Shown one piece after another: positions 47,416 through 57,077 of a stretch of 64,000 nt of DNA; position 1 is the stretch's first letter, and every line of letters starts with the position of its first letter. The stretch comes from Verrucomicrobiota bacterium. Its GTDB lineage: Bacteria > Verrucomicrobiota > Verrucomicrobiia > Opitutales > Opitutaceae. Made by a program: the position numbers and the translations under genes. The DNA lies in assembly GCA_016222805.1 (NCBI GenBank), contig JACRQG010000007.1:248001-312000 (forward strand). Reading direction: 5' to 3'. The notes under the pieces were generated by a model that saw only the letters and a program-made list of their open reading frames with translations, did no database searches and had not been told where the DNA came from.

Positions 47416-50400
47416 AGGGAAACTCGGGTGGAAGGGGCGCGCCGCTCCGCGCGGGACTCGATCCAGTCGTAGAGCACCGGCAGCACGATGAGCGTGAGGA
47501 AGGTCGAGGTGACGATGCCGCCGATCACGACCGTCGCGATTGGGCGCTGCACCTCGGCACCGGCGCCGCTGGATACGGCCATCGGCACGAAACCGAGCGA
47601 CGCCACCAGCGCGGTCATCAGCTTGGGTCGCAGGCGGGTAAGGGTGCCTTCGACCACCGCGGTGCGCAGGGACCGGCCGCCGGCGCGCAGCTGGTTGATG
47701 AAGCTGATCAGCATGATGCCGTTCAGCACCGCGATGCCGGAAAGCGCGATGAAACCGACCGCGGCGGAGATGGTGAACGGCAGGCCGCGCAGCCACAGGG
47801 CGGCGACACCGCCGGTGGCGGCGAGGGGCACGGAGACGAAGATCAACGCGGCCTGGCGGGCGCGGCCGAAGCTGGCGTACGTGAGGGCGAAGATGAGCGC
47901 CAGGGTTGCCGGCACGACAAGCGCCAGGCGGGCCCGCGCCGCCTCGAGGTTCTCGAATTGCCCGCCGAACTCGAAGGTGTAGCCCGGGGGCAGGGGGAGC
48001 CCGGCGCGAAGGCGGGCGGTCGCCTCGGCCACAAAGCCGGCGGTGTCGCGCCCGCGCACGTTGATCAGGATGGTCACGCGCCGCCGCCCTCCCTCGCGCG
48101 TGATCGTGCCGACGCGATCGACGACATTGAGCTCGGCCAGGCGCCCGAGCGGCACCTGCACCCCGTCGTTCTCCTCGGTGCGGACGGGCAAATGGCGGAG
48201 CGCGGCGAGATCGACCCGGTGGGCTTCGGGAAGCCGGACCACGATGGGAAGGCGCCGGCCGCCCTCGATCAGGGCGCCGGCCTCCTCCCCGCCGAGGGCG
48301 GTGGCCACGACGCCGTTGATTTCGTCGGCGTGCAGATTGAGCCCCTGAAGGGCGTCGCGGCGCGCGGTGACCTCGAGCATGGGGAGCCGGCCAAGGGCGT
48401 CGAACTCGATGTCGCCGCCGCCCGCGACGGTGCGGAGAAGGGTGCGGGCCTCGCCGGCGAGCCGCTCGAGCTCCGCGAAGTCCTCGCCGAAGATCTTGAG
48501 GGAGAGGTCGGCGCGGGCGCCCGCCATGATTTCGTTGAATCGGAGCTGGACCGGCTGGGTGAAGAGGTAGGCCTGGCCGGGGATGGTGGCGGTGAGCTCG
48601 CGCCGGATGAGCTCGATCAACTCGGCCTTGGTGGCGGGGCGCCCGTCGATGCGGCGCCAGGTCTCCGGCGGATGGAGGAAGACGTAGGTGTCAGAGGTGT
48701 TCGGCCCCATGGGATCCATCGCGATTTCCGCGGTGCCCAGGCGGGCGAAAAGGTGGCGGATCTCGGGGAACTTCTCGCGCAACAGGCGTTCCGTGCGGCG
48801 CTGCAGATCGATGGAGGCCTCGAGGCCGACACTGTTGCCGCGGATCATCTGGATCGCGAGGGCGCCTTCATCGAGCTGGGGGATGAACTCGGCGCCGAGT
48901 CGGGTGAACAGCCACGCCGAACCGGCGAAAAGAAGCAGCGCGGCGGCGACCACCAGCACCCGGGCGCGCAGCGCGGCGGCCAGCAGCGGGGTGTAGGCCG
49001 CTTTGACCACTCGCACCAGCCAGCCGTCGTGCTCGTCGATGCGGCCCCTGAGCATCCAGGTGCACAGGACCGGCATGAGGGTGAGCGCGAGTGCCAGCGC
49101 GCCGCCGAGGGCGAGCATCACGGCGATGGCCATCGGGCGGAACATCTTCCCCTCGATCCCGGTGAGCGCGAGGATGGGGACGTAGACGAGGGTGATGATC
49201 AGGACGCCGAAGAACATGGGCCGGGCGACCTCGTGCGCCGCCGCCCGGACGACCGCGAGGCGGTCGGCTCCCGCCAACGGGCGCCCCTCCGCCTGCTGGC
49301 GCTCGCCGAGCCGCCGGAGGATGTTTTCCACCATCACGATGGCGCCATCGACGATCAGGCCGAAATCGATCGCGCCAAGGCTCATCAGGTTGGCGCTCAG
49401 GCGGCCCTGGGCCATGCCGGTGAGGAGAAAGAGAAACGCCAGCGGGATCGCGAGCGTGACAATCAGCGCCGCCCGCCAATGGCCCAGCAGTGCGAACAAC
49501 ACCGCCGCGACGAGGACGGCTCCCTCGAGCAGATTGTCGCGCACCGTGCGGATGGTTGCGTGCACGAGATCCGAACGATCATAGGCGACCCGGATCTCCA
49601 CGCCCGGGGGCAACTTTTCGCCGATGACGCGCAGCTGGGCAGTCACCGCCTGGGCGACCCGCCGGCTGTTCTCGCCGGCCAGCATGATGGCGGCGCCGGT
49701 CACGGTTTCCTCGCCATCCTCGGTCGAGGCCCCGGTGCGGGTCGCGGACCCGAGGGTCACCCGGGCGAGGTCGCCGACGAGCAGGGGCCGGGCGGCCCCG
49801 GGAAACTTGACGGGCAGCTGCGCGACCTCGGCGGCGGAGCGCACCCGGGTGTCGGACCGCACCACGATGGCTTCCCCACCCAGCTCGAGGACGCCTCCGC
49901 CCGCGTTTTCAGTGCTCTTGCGGACGATGGCGACCAGCTGGGCGAAGCTCACGCCGGCCTCGGCGAGCCGGGCCGGATCGGGTTCGACGACGATTTGCTT
50001 TTCGTGTCCGCCGATGGCGTTGACCTCCGCCAGGCCCGGGGTGGCGCGCAGCCGCGGCTTGATCTGGAAATCGTGGATGAGCCGGAGCTGGCGCAGTTGC
50101 TCGACCCGGTCGGCGGGCCGGTTCGCGGCGTCGGCCCGGTAACGCACCGTGTAGTAGACGATTTCGCCGAGCCCGGTGCTGATGGGAGCCAGGACGGGGC
50201 TGACCCCGGCGGGCAGGTGATCCCGCGCGACCGCCAGGCGCTCGGCGACGAGCTGGCGGAGCCGGTACAGGTCCACGCCGTCCTCGAAGGTCATCGTGAT
50301 CTGCGACAGCCCGAACTTCGACAACGAGCGCATCTCGACCATGCCGGGCAGGCCGGCGATCTCCGCCTCGATGGGCACCGTGACGAGGGTTTCGATTTCG

Positions 50401-50576
50401 TCCGGGGCGAGCGCGCGGACCGCGGTGTTGATCTGCACCTGCGGGCTGGTGATGTCCGGCACGGCGTCGATCGGCACACGGGCCGCGGACCAGATGCCAG
50501 CCGCCGCGAGGAGAAGGGCGGCGAAGGCGATCAAGGCGCGTCGCCGCAGAGAGAACTCAATCAGGCGTGCGAGCAT
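47412..50576 (-). CDS. czcA: heavy-metal efflux RND pump, CzcA/CusA family
   Basis: The protein is 1054 aa, the normal size. It has the HME-RND proton-relay helix (AIDFGLIVDGAIVMVENILR, with Asp-Asp-Glu), two large periplasmic loops and 12 predicted membrane helices. The start PDITSPQVQINTAVRALAPD is the N-terminal conserved block. The pump uses the proton gradient to drive divalent or monovalent metal ions out of the periplasm together with the fusion and outer-membrane proteins encoded upstream. Substrate (Zn/Co/Cd or Cu/Ag) cannot be decided. Gene overlaps the neighbours by 1 to 4 bp. Confidence 0.92.
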   Translation of the reverse strand: MLARLIEFSLRRRALIAFAALLLAAAGIWSAARVPIDAVPDITSPQVQINTAVRALAPDEIETLVTVPIEAEIAGLPGMVEMRSLSKFGLSQITMTFEDGVDLYRLRQLVAERLAVARDHLPAGVSPVLAPISTGLGEIVYYTVRYRADAANRPADRVEQLRQLRLIHDFQIKPRLRATPGLAEVNAIGGHEKQIVVEPDPARLAEAGVSFAQLVAIVRKSTENAGGGVLELGGEAIVVRSDTRVRSAAEVAQLPVKFPGAARPLLVGDLARVTLGSATRTGASTEDGEETVTGAAIMLAGENSRRVAQAVTAQLRVIGEKLPPGVEIRVAYDRSDLVHATIRTVRDNLLEGAVLVAAVLFALLGHWRAALIVTLAIPLAFLFLLTGMAQGRLSANLMSLGAIDFGLIVDGAIVMVENILRRLGERQQAEGRPLAGADRLAVVRAAAHEVARPMFFGVLIITLVYVPILALTGIEGKMFRPMAIAVMLALGGALALALTLMPVLCTWMLRGRIDEHDGWLVRVVKAAYTPLLAAALRARVLVVAAALLLFAGSAWLFTRLGAEFIPQLDEGALAIQMIRGNSVGLEASIDLQRRTERLLREKFPEIRHLFARLGTAEIAMDPMGPNTSDTYVFLHPPETWRRIDGRPATKAELIELIRRELTATIPGQAYLFTQPVQLRFNEIMAGARADLSLKIFGEDFAELERLAGEARTLLRTVAGGGDIEFDALGRLPMLEVTARRDALQGLNLHADEINGVVATALGGEEAGALIEGGRRLPIVVRLPEAHRVDLAALRHLPVRTEENDGVQVPLGRLAELNVVDRVGTITREGGRRRVTILINVRGRDTAGFVAEATARLRAGLPLPPGYTFEFGGQFENLEAARARLALVVPATLALIFALTYASFGRARQAALIFVSVPLAATGGVAALWLRGLPFTISAAVGFIALSGIAVLNGIMLISFINQLRAGGRSLRTAVVEGTLTRLRPKLMTALVASLGFVPMAVSSGAGAEVQRPIATVVIGGIVTSTFLTLIVLPVLYDWIESRAERRAPSTRVSL

Positions 50577-51079
50577 CAGTGGCCCTCGGTGCAGCTGACT
50601 CCGCCGTTGACCGCCTGGATTTCCGCGAGCCAGAGGGCGCGGACTCCCTGGACGACGACCGTGTCGCCGTCATACAGGCCGTCCTTCACCGCGAGCCAGG
50701 TGCCGTCGGATCCGGCGATCGTGATCGGCGTGCGGAGAAACCAGCCGCCGTTCGCGACAAAGACAAAGTCGCCCTTGGCCGTCCGCAGCCGGGCGGAATC
50801 GGGAATCACGGTGGCGCCGCGGATCGAGCCCAGATCCCGGGTGCCCACCTCGGCGGTTTGGAGACCGATGAAGGCGGCGGCCGCGGCGCTGAGCTGCAGG
50901 CCGCGGCCCGCCTTGTAGTGGGAGGCTGGTGGTGGTTCGGGTGCAGCGAGGACCGGCGAGGGATGGGCCGAAGAGCGGTGGCAGGCGGAAAGGAGCAGCG
51001 CGCCGAGGAGGGAGGCGAGGCACACGCCGGCAGCCACCGTTTTCCGGAAGGAGACTCGCGGGGAAGCGTGCGTCTTCAT
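50576..51079 (-). CDS. very short membrane-fusion-like protein of the RND efflux system
   Basis: The protein is 167 aa against ~350-500 in CzcB/CusB. It has a lipobox (LLLSAC), then a beta segment (LQLSAAAAAFIGLQTAEVGT, SIRGATVIPDSARLRTAKGD) and the membrane-proximal C-terminal block (FVFVANGGWFLRTPITIAGS, GLYDGDTVVVQGVRALWLAE). Lipoyl and alpha-hairpin domains are missing. It lies between the outer-membrane factor and pump genes, where the fusion protein belongs, so it might be a natural minimal adaptor or a deletion remnant. The frame is intact. Confidence 0.75.
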   Translation of the reverse strand: MKTHASPRVSFRKTVAAGVCLASLLGALLLSACHRSSAHPSPVLAAPEPPPASHYKAGRGLQLSAAAAAFIGLQTAEVGTRDLGSIRGATVIPDSARLRTAKGDFVFVANGGWFLRTPITIAGSDGTWLAVKDGLYDGDTVVVQGVRALWLAEIQAVNGGVSCTEGH

Positions 51080-52347
51080 GGTTCGGCGGTGACTGGTTCG
51101 AAATCCAGCCCGGTGAGGTGTTGCAGGTGCAGGCCGGACTCGAGGGCCGCGCGCTGCGAATCGAGCATGGCCTCGATCGCGTCGAGGTAGCGGTTTTGCA
51201 GTTCGACGTAGGTGCCGATGGGGACGGCGCCGAGACGGTAGTGGCGGTCGGCGGCGGCCGCGGCCTCGCGAAAGGCGTTGGCGGCACCGGGGGGCCAGCG
51301 CCGGATCTCCGCCAGGCGGGTGGAGAAGGCGTGCGCGGTGGTGAGGACGTCGCGCGTGAGTTCACGTTCCGCCGCGGCGAGGGCGGCCTCCGCCTGCCGG
51401 CGGCGGGCATCCGCCACCTCGATCGCGCCGCGGGTGCGAGGGCCGGCCGGCAGCGGCACGCTGAGCCCCACGCCCACCGTGGTTTCGCGATCACCTGCGG
51501 TTTCGCGGGAGGCAAAGGGCCGCACGGTGAGGGCGGGAGTGCGTTCCCGGCGGGCGAGCAACAAGGAAGTGTCCTGCTGGGCGAGTTCGAGGCGCCGGGT
51601 CTGGAACTCGAAGTTGCGCTCACGGGCGGAGGCGAGGAGTTCCGCGATGGGAGGGGCGTCGCGGAACGCGAGCGCCGGGCGCGAAAGCCGCAGCGGGGTA
51701 TCGGCCGGCAGGCCCCGCAGTTGATTCAGTTCCACCAGGGCGGCGTGCAGCGCGAGGTCGGCGTCGACCGCCCGCCGCTGGAGCACGAGTTCCGCGGCTT
51801 CGATGATGCGGGTCTCGAGCTGGGGGGTGAGTCCGGCGGGTTCGCGGGCCAGGAAGATCTCCTTGAGGGCCGAGAACCGGTCGGCGACCTCGCGGATGGC
51901 AGCGGCGCGCGCGTCGGCCGACGACAGTCCGAAGGCGAGGGTCTGCGCGCGGGCGGCCAGGGCGCGGCGGAAACGCGCGAGGCCGAGTTCCGCGAGTTCG
52001 ACCTGCTGGTTGGCGAGGGCCTTGCGCAACGCGGCCCTCCCCGGCCACTCGAAGGTCTGCGCGAGGGACAGGCTCCAGGTGGTGCCTTCACCGGCCAGGG
52101 CCCCGGAGACATCGCGGGAGCGCTTGCGGCCGATCTCGACGGACAACTCGGGGTCGGGTCGCGCGGCGGCGAACTTGCGGGCCGCCCGCACGGCGTCGAG
52201 TTCGGCGACGTACCAGGCGAGTTCCGGGTGCCCGGCGACGATGTCGGCGACCAGGGTGGCGGGTGAAACCGGAGCGGCGGCGGGTTCGGCCCCGGGAACC
52301 GGAACCGCAATGAGGAGGAAGATTGAGACGAAAAAAGGCGACTTCAT
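51076..52347 (-). CDS. czcC: outer-membrane efflux protein, TolC/CzcC family
   Basis: The protein is 423 aa with signal peptide (MKSPFFVSIFLLIAVPVPGA). Two repeats of long helices (ARPDPELSVEIG, TWSLSLAQTFEWPGRAALRK and RTPALTVRPFASRETAGDRE, TVGVGLSVPLPAGPRTRGAI) typical of outer-membrane factors form the trimeric channel. The last helices contain YRLGAVPIGTYVELQNRYLD. It is the exit duct of the metal efflux complex. The stop overlaps the next start by 4 bp. Confidence 0.9.
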   Translation of the reverse strand: MKSPFFVSIFLLIAVPVPGAEPAAAPVSPATLVADIVAGHPELAWYVAELDAVRAARKFAAARPDPELSVEIGRKRSRDVSGALAGEGTTWSLSLAQTFEWPGRAALRKALANQQVELAELGLARFRRALAARAQTLAFGLSSADARAAAIREVADRFSALKEIFLAREPAGLTPQLETRIIEAAELVLQRRAVDADLALHAALVELNQLRGLPADTPLRLSRPALAFRDAPPIAELLASARERNFEFQTRRLELAQQDTSLLLARRERTPALTVRPFASRETAGDRETTVGVGLSVPLPAGPRTRGAIEVADARRRQAEAALAAAERELTRDVLTTAHAFSTRLAEIRRWPPGAANAFREAAAAADRHYRLGAVPIGTYVELQNRYLDAIEAMLDSQRAALESGLHLQHLTGLDFEPVTAEP

Positions 52348-52458
52348 GACGGGCAGTCGGGCGGCGGCAGGCCGCAGGTTGGCGGACAGGATCCGGCGCC
52401 CTTGGGGCGCCGGCTGGACCAGGCGGGTTCCCACGGGAACCCGGGGGCATGAAGCAGC

Positions 52459-52845
52459 CTACGGAGCCTGCGGCGACAACGGCGCCGGGGCGAAGAGGCA
52501 GAGCGGATGAACCAAATCGGGCGGGGCGGCGGTGGCCGGCGCGACGCCCGATTTTTCCAACGGCGGGAGCGACGCACCCGGAGTGGCAGGGATCAAATCA
52601 CCCCAGCCCGCGCAGAGTCCGGGCGCCTTGAGCGTGACGGGGCTGGAGGTCGTAAACTCGCCTTCCACCACGTCGCAGGCATCATCGACGCAGCCATGAT
52701 CCGCGATCGGCACGGTCGGACCGGGTCCGGCTTGGCAGCATTCGAGATCGCTGAGGAATCCCGCCGCCTCCAGCCGGCAATGCAGCAAGGCCGGCAGCCA
52801 GCAGGCGAGCAGGACCAGGGTGGCAAGGCGGCGGACGGCGTTCAC
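52459..52845 (-). CDS. small Cys-rich secreted protein heading the efflux operon
   Basis: The protein is 128 aa with an N-terminal signal (LATLVLLACWLPALLHC). Cysteines in LECCQAG and HGCVDDACDVVEGEF suit metal binding. It is followed after about 110 bp by the TolC-like gene in the same direction. Small Cys-rich genes of this kind are seen ahead of heavy-metal RND operons and probably act as periplasmic sensors or metal chaperones. The role is inferred. Confidence 0.6.
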   Translation of the reverse strand: MNAVRRLATLVLLACWLPALLHCRLEAAGFLSDLECCQAGPGPTVPIADHGCVDDACDVVEGEFTTSSPVTLKAPGLCAGWGDLIPATPGASLPPLEKSGVAPATAAPPDLVHPLCLFAPAPLSPQAP

Positions 52846-52985
52846 GTGCGGCGAATGAGTCCGGCGCCAGGGGGATTGTCAACGCGCCGCGCGCCACGTC
52901 AGGACCCGCGCCGTGCCGCGACCGGGGGCCGACGATGTGACGGCCTGCTTGCGCGGACGGAGTCCGGAGCCCAGCATCCGTCACT

Positions 52986-54674
52986 GTGTTAAATTTTCGA
53001 CCACGTCTTCTGGAGTGCCTGAAGGACTATTCGCGTGAGCGATTCATGACCGATTTGCTCGCGGGGATTACGGTCGGCATCGTGGCGCTGCCGCTGGCGA
53101 TCGGCTTGGGCATCGCGTCCGGCGTAACTCCCGGGGCGGGCATCTACACCGCGATTATCGGCGGTTTCATCGTCTCGGCACTCGGCGGCTCCCGCGTCCA
53201 GATCGGCGGGCCGGCGGGGGCCTTCGTGGGCCTGGTCTACGCCATCATCGCCCAGTACGGGCTGCCGAATCTCCTCATCTGCACGGCCATGGCGGGGGTG
53301 TGCCTGTTCCTGCTGGGGGCGTTGCGGTTGGGCACCCTGATCAAGTACATTCCTCACCCCGTGACCACGGGTTTCACCTGCGGAATCGCGATCACGATCA
53401 TCCTTTCGCAGGTCAAGGACTTCCTCGGCATCGAGGGGCCGGCGTGGCCGGCGGAGTTCTTTCACAAGCTCGCCGCGCTGGGGCATGGCCTCGGCGGAAC
53501 CAGCTACGCCACGGTGGCGATCGGCGCCGGGGCCATCTTGATCATCAAGTTCTGGCCGGCGCGCTGGGCGCGCTTCGTGCCCGGTTCGATGGTCGCGATC
53601 GTCGCCGGCACGGTGATTGTGCAGCTCTTCCGGCTTCCGGTCGCGACGATCAGCAGCCGTTTCGGCGCGGACTCGTTTCCCAGCGGGCTGCCGACCTTCA
53701 CCGCACCACCGATCGACTGGCACAACCTCGGGGACCTGGTGCGCCCAGCCCTGGCGATCACGCTGCTCGGCGCGATCGAGTCGTTGTTGTCCGCGGTGGT
53801 GGCGGACGGCATGATCGACGACCGGCACGATTCGAACCAGGAACTGATGGCGCAGGGGGTGGCGAACTTCGTCGTGCCTTTCTTCGGCGGGATTCCGGTG
53901 ACGGGGGTGATTGCGCGGACGGCCACCAATGTGCGCGGCGGGGCGCGTACCCCGGTGGCGGGGATCACGCATGCGGTGGCACTCCTCCTGGTGGTGCTGC
54001 TGGCGGCGCCGCTCGCCGGATACATCCCGCTCACGGTGCTGTGCGGCGTGCTGATCATGGTCGCCCTGCGCATGGGCGACTGGGAGGAGTTCCGCATCCT
54101 GCACCGGCACACCAAGAGCGATGCGGCGGTGTTTGTGGTCACGTTTGTCCTGACGGTGATCTTCGATCTGACCGTGGCGGTCGAGGTGGGCATGATCCTG
54201 GCGGCGGGGCTCTTCATCAAGCGGGTGACCGACACGACCCACGTGACGGCGCTGGACGAGACGGGCGCTCCGGGGCAGGGGCACGAGCCGGTGCGCGATT
54301 TGCCGTCCGGCGTGCTGGTCTACCGCGTGTTCGGGGCGCTGCTCTTCGGCGCGGCCGACAAGCTGGACAGCGTCCTCCGCCGGGCCGGCAGCGACACGCG
54401 GGTCGTGATCCTGCATGTCGCCGCCGTGACTGCGCTCGACGCCACGGCGCTGAATGCCCTCGAGACCCTGCACGAGAAGCTGCGGCACCACAAGAAGCAC
54501 CTCATCCTCTGCGGGCCGCACACCCAGCCGTATGCGCTGATGGATCGGTCGGGCTTCCTCGATCGTGTGGGGGCCGACAACATCGCGGCCGATCTCGACT
54601 CGGCCGTCGCGCGGGCGCGGGATCTGGTGGCGATGCCGCGTCACACCCGCTCGCCGCTGCCCACCGCGGGTTGA
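52986..54674 (+). CDS. SulP-family anion transporter with STAS domain
   Basis: The protein is 562 aa from a GTG. It has the SulP start (DYSRERFMTDLLAGITVGIV, ALPLAIGLGIASGVTPGAGI, YTAIIGGFIVSALGGSRVQI) with the signature sequence ending GGPAGAF, 10-12 membrane helices, and the C-terminal STAS domain (VLVYRVFGALLFGAADKLDS; VVILHVAAVTALDATALNAL). SulP proteins carry sulfate, bicarbonate or other anions; which one is undetermined. It is transcribed divergently from the efflux operon. Confidence 0.9.
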   Translation: MLNFRPRLLECLKDYSRERFMTDLLAGITVGIVALPLAIGLGIASGVTPGAGIYTAIIGGFIVSALGGSRVQIGGPAGAFVGLVYAIIAQYGLPNLLICTAMAGVCLFLLGALRLGTLIKYIPHPVTTGFTCGIAITIILSQVKDFLGIEGPAWPAEFFHKLAALGHGLGGTSYATVAIGAGAILIIKFWPARWARFVPGSMVAIVAGTVIVQLFRLPVATISSRFGADSFPSGLPTFTAPPIDWHNLGDLVRPALAITLLGAIESLLSAVVADGMIDDRHDSNQELMAQGVANFVVPFFGGIPVTGVIARTATNVRGGARTPVAGITHAVALLLVVLLAAPLAGYIPLTVLCGVLIMVALRMGDWEEFRILHRHTKSDAAVFVVTFVLTVIFDLTVAVEVGMILAAGLFIKRVTDTTHVTALDETGAPGQGHEPVRDLPSGVLVYRVFGALLFGAADKLDSVLRRAGSDTRVVILHVAAVTALDATALNALETLHEKLRHHKKHLILCGPHTQPYALMDRSGFLDRVGADNIAADLDSAVARARDLVAMPRHTRSPLPTAG

Positions 54675-54690
54675 CGGGGTAGCGACCGGC

Positions 54691-56079
54691 TCAGGCCGGG
54701 CTGATTCCGAGCCCGGCCTGCACGGCCCGCGCCAGCCGCTGGCCGGCGGCGAGGCAGTTGGCGAGGGAGATGCCGTCGCGGCAGTTGCCGCCGAGGTACA
54801 CGCCCGGAGCCGCGGCCTCGACCGCCAGCATGATGTCCTTGAAGCGTTGATACCCGACGGTGTACTGCGGGATGGCCCGCGGCCAGCGCTGGATCCGGGT
54901 GAAGACCGGTTCCCCCCGGGCGCCGAGCAGGCGGCCGAGTTCCCCGCGGACGACGTCCAGGAGGGCGCTGTCGTCCAGCCGGGCGGCCTCCGGATCGCGC
55001 ATCCCGCCCACAAACGTGGTCAGGGCGACGTGGCCGGCGGGGGCGCGACCGGGAAAGAGCGTGCTGGAGAACAGCGTGCCCAGGATGCGGCCGCGCTCCA
55101 CCTCGGGCATCAGGGCGCCGAAACCGTCGAGGGCATGGGCCACCTGCTCCCGGCGGTAGCCGGTGAAGACCGAGGCGACCGGCGGGTGCAAGATCTCGCG
55201 CAGTTCGGGCAGACGCGACGCGGCTGGCACGCCGGCAATGGGGAGTTCCGCCAGGGCGTCCGCGGGCAGCGCGCAGACGACGGCGTCGCAGGCGAACTCG
55301 GCGGTCTGCCCGCCCTCCTCGACATCGAGAGCCCAGGCCGTCCCGGTGCGGCGTACCTGCCGGACGTGGGCCTGCAGGTGCACGGCCGGGCCGAGCCGGG
55401 CGCCGAGGGTGCTGGGAATCTCCCCGAGGCCCTCGGGAAAGGAGAAGATGCGACCCTTCGGGCCACCGCTCGTGTTGCGGCGTTTCAGAGCCCCGCGGAT
55501 CAGGGACCCGTGCTCCTGTTCCAGGGCGAACAGCTTGGGAAACGCGTGCGGCACGGACAGCAGGCGCGGGTTCCCGGCATAGACGCCGGCGACGAACGGG
55601 TTGATCGCGTAGTCGAGGAACTCCGGTCCCAGGCGCCGCACCACGAAATCCGCCACCGTTTCCTCGGCCTGCGGCGGGCTGGGGGCCCGCCACGGCTCGC
55701 CCAGCAGACGCAGCTTGGCGCCGAGTGAGAAGAGCGGCGTGCCGATGAAGCCGAGGGGCGAGGTGGGCATCGCGACCAGGCGTCCGCCGCGGACGATGTA
55801 CCGCTGCTTCGCCTCCGGGGCGGCATAGAGCCGGCGCGGCCCGAGGCCGGCGTCGTCGATGAAGGCTGCGACCTCGGCGGAGCCTTCCAGCAGGGAATTG
55901 GGACCGATCTCGTGCAGCCAGCCGTCCGTCCGGACCGCCCCGACGACGCCGCCCGGGCGGCTGGCGCGCTCGAACACGACCGGGTGCAACCCGGCCCGAT
56001 GCAGGTGCCACGCGGCCGTCAGGCCGGTGACCCCGCCGCCGACGATGGCGATGCGCGCGGAGGAAGGGGAGCGAATCAT
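54691..56079 (-). CDS. hemY: protoporphyrinogen / coproporphyrinogen oxidase (HemY type)
   Basis: The protein is 462 aa. It starts with the FAD-binding GxGxxG pattern (IAIVGGGVTGLTAAWHLHRA, VFERASRPGG) and contains PLGFIGTPLFSLGAKLRLLG and the C-terminal GGNCRDGISLANCLAAGQRL motif, all typical of HemY-type oxidases. It oxidises proto- or coproporphyrinogen in the last steps of heme synthesis at the membrane, using oxygen. Its location near CtaB and an oxidase subunit fits a respiratory role. The start at 56079 gives the expected N-terminus; an upstream ATG overlaps the tonB gene. Confidence 0.9.
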   Translation of the reverse strand: MIRSPSSARIAIVGGGVTGLTAAWHLHRAGLHPVVFERASRPGGVVGAVRTDGWLHEIGPNSLLEGSAEVAAFIDDAGLGPRRLYAAPEAKQRYIVRGGRLVAMPTSPLGFIGTPLFSLGAKLRLLGEPWRAPSPPQAEETVADFVVRRLGPEFLDYAINPFVAGVYAGNPRLLSVPHAFPKLFALEQEHGSLIRGALKRRNTSGGPKGRIFSFPEGLGEIPSTLGARLGPAVHLQAHVRQVRRTGTAWALDVEEGGQTAEFACDAVVCALPADALAELPIAGVPAASRLPELREILHPPVASVFTGYRREQVAHALDGFGALMPEVERGRILGTLFSSTLFPGRAPAGHVALTTFVGGMRDPEAARLDDSALLDVVRGELGRLLGARGEPVFTRIQRWPRAIPQYTVGYQRFKDIMLAVEAAAPGVYLGGNCRDGISLANCLAAGQRLARAVQAGLGISPA

Positions 56080-56089
56080 GCGCGACGTT

Positions 56090-56890
56090 CTATGCGCCGT
56101 CGTCGACGATTTTGAAGACAATTGGTACCTGCATCCGCGTATTGACCTTCCGGCCATTCCGGATCCCTGGGCGGAATTTCCACCGGGCCACCCCCGTGCA
56201 GGCGGCCTCGTCGAAGCCCGGATGGCTGCTTTCGATGACGAAGGGCTGGTGGACCCGGCCCTCGGTATCCACCACGAATTCCACGCGCACCCGGCCCTGG
56301 ATGGCCTCGCGCTTCAGGTTGAAGGGAAAAACCGGGGCCGGCTGCACGACGGGCTCCGGCGGCCGGTCGAGATCCGCGAGGTTGAAGATGGTTCCGATCC
56401 GCTGCCGCAGGTCGACACCCCGGCTGATGTGTTCGGGGATGATCCGGATCTTGGAATCCCGCAGGTCGGGACGCTCGATCAAGGTCGAGACGTCGAGCGC
56501 CTGCACGAAGTCGTCCGGGCGGGCGAGCGCGGGAAGGTCGGCCTGCATGGGCACCGGCGGGGCGAGATCAACGACCGGCTCGGAGGGATCGCGTGGAGTC
56601 GGATCTGGCTCCTCCTCGAGTTCCTTGAGTTGCGGCGGGAGGGCGATGGCGATCCACTCGGTGACCGCGGCGGTCCGCGGAGGCGGCGGGGCGCGCTTGA
56701 TTCCGAAGAGCACCGCCAGGTGCAGACCCGCGGAAATCACCATGGCGAGGGTCAGCATCGGACGCGAGCGGTGGAGGCAGACGTAGCGCCAGGAATCCCG
56801 GCGGACGGACAGGGGATCGCGAACTGGCTTCCGTATCCCCGCGGGAACCGGAAGAACCGATTCGGCATGAAGCGGGTAACCGTATGCCAT
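56090..56890 (-). CDS. tonB: TonB-type energy transducer
   Basis: The protein is 266 aa. One hydrophobic segment (LTLAMVISAGLHLAVLFGIK), a Pro-rich periplasmic linker (PRDPSEPVVDLAPPVPMQAD) and a C-terminal TonB domain (FNLKREAIQGRVRVEFVVDT, VIESSHPGFDEAACTGVARW, KFRPGIRNGRKVNTRMQVPI) are present. The first 44 residues are longer than usual and an ATG at 56758 (MLTLAMVIS) is an alternative start. It couples the proton-motive force to outer-membrane receptors. It ends 10 bp before the HemY-type start and may share an operon. Confidence 0.85.
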   Translation of the reverse strand: MAYGYPLHAESVLPVPAGIRKPVRDPLSVRRDSWRYVCLHRSRPMLTLAMVISAGLHLAVLFGIKRAPPPPRTAAVTEWIAIALPPQLKELEEEPDPTPRDPSEPVVDLAPPVPMQADLPALARPDDFVQALDVSTLIERPDLRDSKIRIIPEHISRGVDLRQRIGTIFNLADLDRPPEPVVQPAPVFPFNLKREAIQGRVRVEFVVDTEGRVHQPFVIESSHPGFDEAACTGVARWKFRPGIRNGRKVNTRMQVPIVFKIVDDGA

Positions 56891-57077
56891 GGGTTAATCT
56901 CCGCCCGGAAGGGCGAAGATACCTCGCATCGGTTGGCGGAGGCTGCGCATGGGTTGCAGGAGGGGGCGCTTGCGCAAGTCCCGACCAGAAAAAGCCAATC
57001 GGCGCGGAGCCGCGGAGGCGTTGTCTTCTGCTAGGGTCGCAGGCCCCGCAAACCAGCTTCCGCTGGCCCCTACCCGC

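Noticed and set aside
47958-50918. Very long plus-strand open frame (about 986 aa) opposite the RND pump gene
   Set aside because: Composition is shadow-like (Gly/Asp/Arg/His-rich), no domain is visible, and the minus strand encodes a clear CzcA-family protein throughout.
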